64,000 nucleotides of DNA from Paulownia fortunei. Taxonomy: Eukaryota; Streptophyta; Magnoliopsida; Lamiales; Paulowniaceae. Location of the stretch: contig CM033109.1 of the NCBI GenBank assembly GCA_019321725.1, positions 23,033,993 to 23,097,992 of the forward strand, read 5' to 3'. Below the pieces are notes generated by a model, which worked only from the letters and a program-made list of their open reading frames with translations, was not told where the DNA came from and made no database searches. The position numbers and the translations under genes were made by a program. Positions 63,164 through 64,000 of this stretch are shown here, piece by piece; positions within the stretch are counted from its first letter, which is position 1, and every line of letters begins with the position of its first letter.

Positions 63164-63171
63164 TATATATA
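63164..63171 (-). promoter_or_regulatory. TATA box of AGO5
   Basis: Read on the minus strand, cacctatatatacact places a TATATATA element 86 bases before the ATG at 63078, a normal spacing for a leader of about 55 bases. Confidence 0.6.
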
Positions 63172-64000
63172 GGTGGCGGAAGGGAAGAGGCGTCTGTAGA
63201 CTTAGTGGGGACTTGGGTCTGGACTTTCGAATATTTTTAATGCGGTTCGTACAGTGACACGCTAGAGCGCAGTCATCCTTTTAGGGAATAAAAGGCGATT
63301 AGTTTATAGATTACGGTGTGTTGTGCGTGGAAACTGCTGAGAATTGGAATGACCGCAGGGAATTGAATTGTGGAGAATGTTGGCTCCGGGGAAAGAGGTG
63401 AGAAAATGACGAGAATGAGAAAAGGCATGCGAGGAAAATAATAATATAATCTGATTTAATTATTTAATAATAATTAATAGAATTTAATTATAATTGTTAC
63501 GTAATGAAGTGACGGGAGAGTATACAACACTGAATGTGGTTGGACTACTTTACCCCTGAGATTCCAGTTAAATTCCTATTTAGTCACTGGTACCTTTTTT
63601 ACCAAGACAAACTTTTTTTTTTTTTTTTTCACGCATCATTGTCTAATTTATTAATTCATATATTCACATTAGAAGCATTTATACCTTATCCAATTGTGAT
63701 CGCATAGAATGTTGATTTCATACTCTGTCTATCAGTGCAACTTTGTAAAACTTATAATTATAATTATAATGAAAGACCACAAAAAGATTAAGAAAAATGA
63801 TATTTTTATTAAATATGAGTCTGTTCATTAGGTACCAGATGGATGATGCAATTATATTTATATGTGTGTGTATATATATATATATGTATGTATATTTATA
63901 AAATATCTATTGATGAAATTAGTATATTTCAACCTTAACCCAACTACACACTCAAATCTAAGAAATCCAGTCAAGTAAGAGGTTCAAGTGGCTCAAATAT
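63172..64000. other. Upstream region of AGO5
   Basis: Upstream promoter sequence, GC-richer up to about 63420, then AT-rich with a T run at 63611-63629 and GT/TA microsatellites near 63863-63895. No further gene is visible at the right edge. Confidence 0.55.

Noticed and set aside
62650..63240. Arg- and Ser-rich frames on both strands
   Set aside because: They are alternative frames of the GC-rich, RG-repeat first exon of AGO5.
1..64000. CRISPR arrays, operons, rRNA or tRNA genes, viral genes
   Set aside because: No regular spacer-repeat array, RNA gene signature or viral coding sequence was recognised. The intron-rich genes are eukaryotic.

Overview
The window is nuclear DNA from a flowering plant, most likely a eudicot. 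Coding exons are split by many AT-rich GT-AG introns, the intergenic DNA is very AT-rich with many TA/CA microsatellites and decayed DNA transposons, and every recognisable protein has a clear plant counterpart. I could not fix the family or genus.

Layout. Positions 540-17473 (minus strand) hold 19 exons of a syndetin/VPS50 homologue, a subunit of the EARP endosomal tethering complex; the last exons lie beyond the left edge. Two of its introns carry terminal-inverted-repeat elements. After about 4.4 kb without a gene, 21987-26517 (plus) is a complete nine-exon serine carboxypeptidase of family S28 (lysosomal Pro-X carboxypeptidase-like). 27199-30060 (plus) is a complete seven-exon ATP10-type mitochondrial ATP synthase assembly factor, with a duplicated promoter segment rich in TGGGCY motifs.

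30605-36750 is the least ordinary part: a tandem array of an intronless, multi-pass membrane protein family that I do not recognise. It has two open members (31293-32111 and 35450-36322), one member broken by two frame changes (33520-34388) and two decayed fragments, interleaved with copies of the same non-coding blocks. A hAT-type transposase fossil (about 36790-37821, minus) abuts the last block.

38671-46058 has no gene that I can support, but contains a 41-bp-arm foldback and several repeats. 46059-51788 (plus) is a complete ten-exon A1 aspartic protease with a signal peptide or anchor and a GPI-like tail. 55057-63078 (minus) is a complete 22-exon Argonaute of the AGO5 type, with a slicer-competent catalytic set and one GC-AG intron.

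The genes do not form a pathway. They are ordinary neighbouring plant genes for endosomal traffic, peptide degradation, mitochondrial assembly, secreted proteolysis and small-RNA silencing. Exon borders were placed by hand from splice consensus, reading-frame continuity and remembered family sequences; no alignment or search was run.
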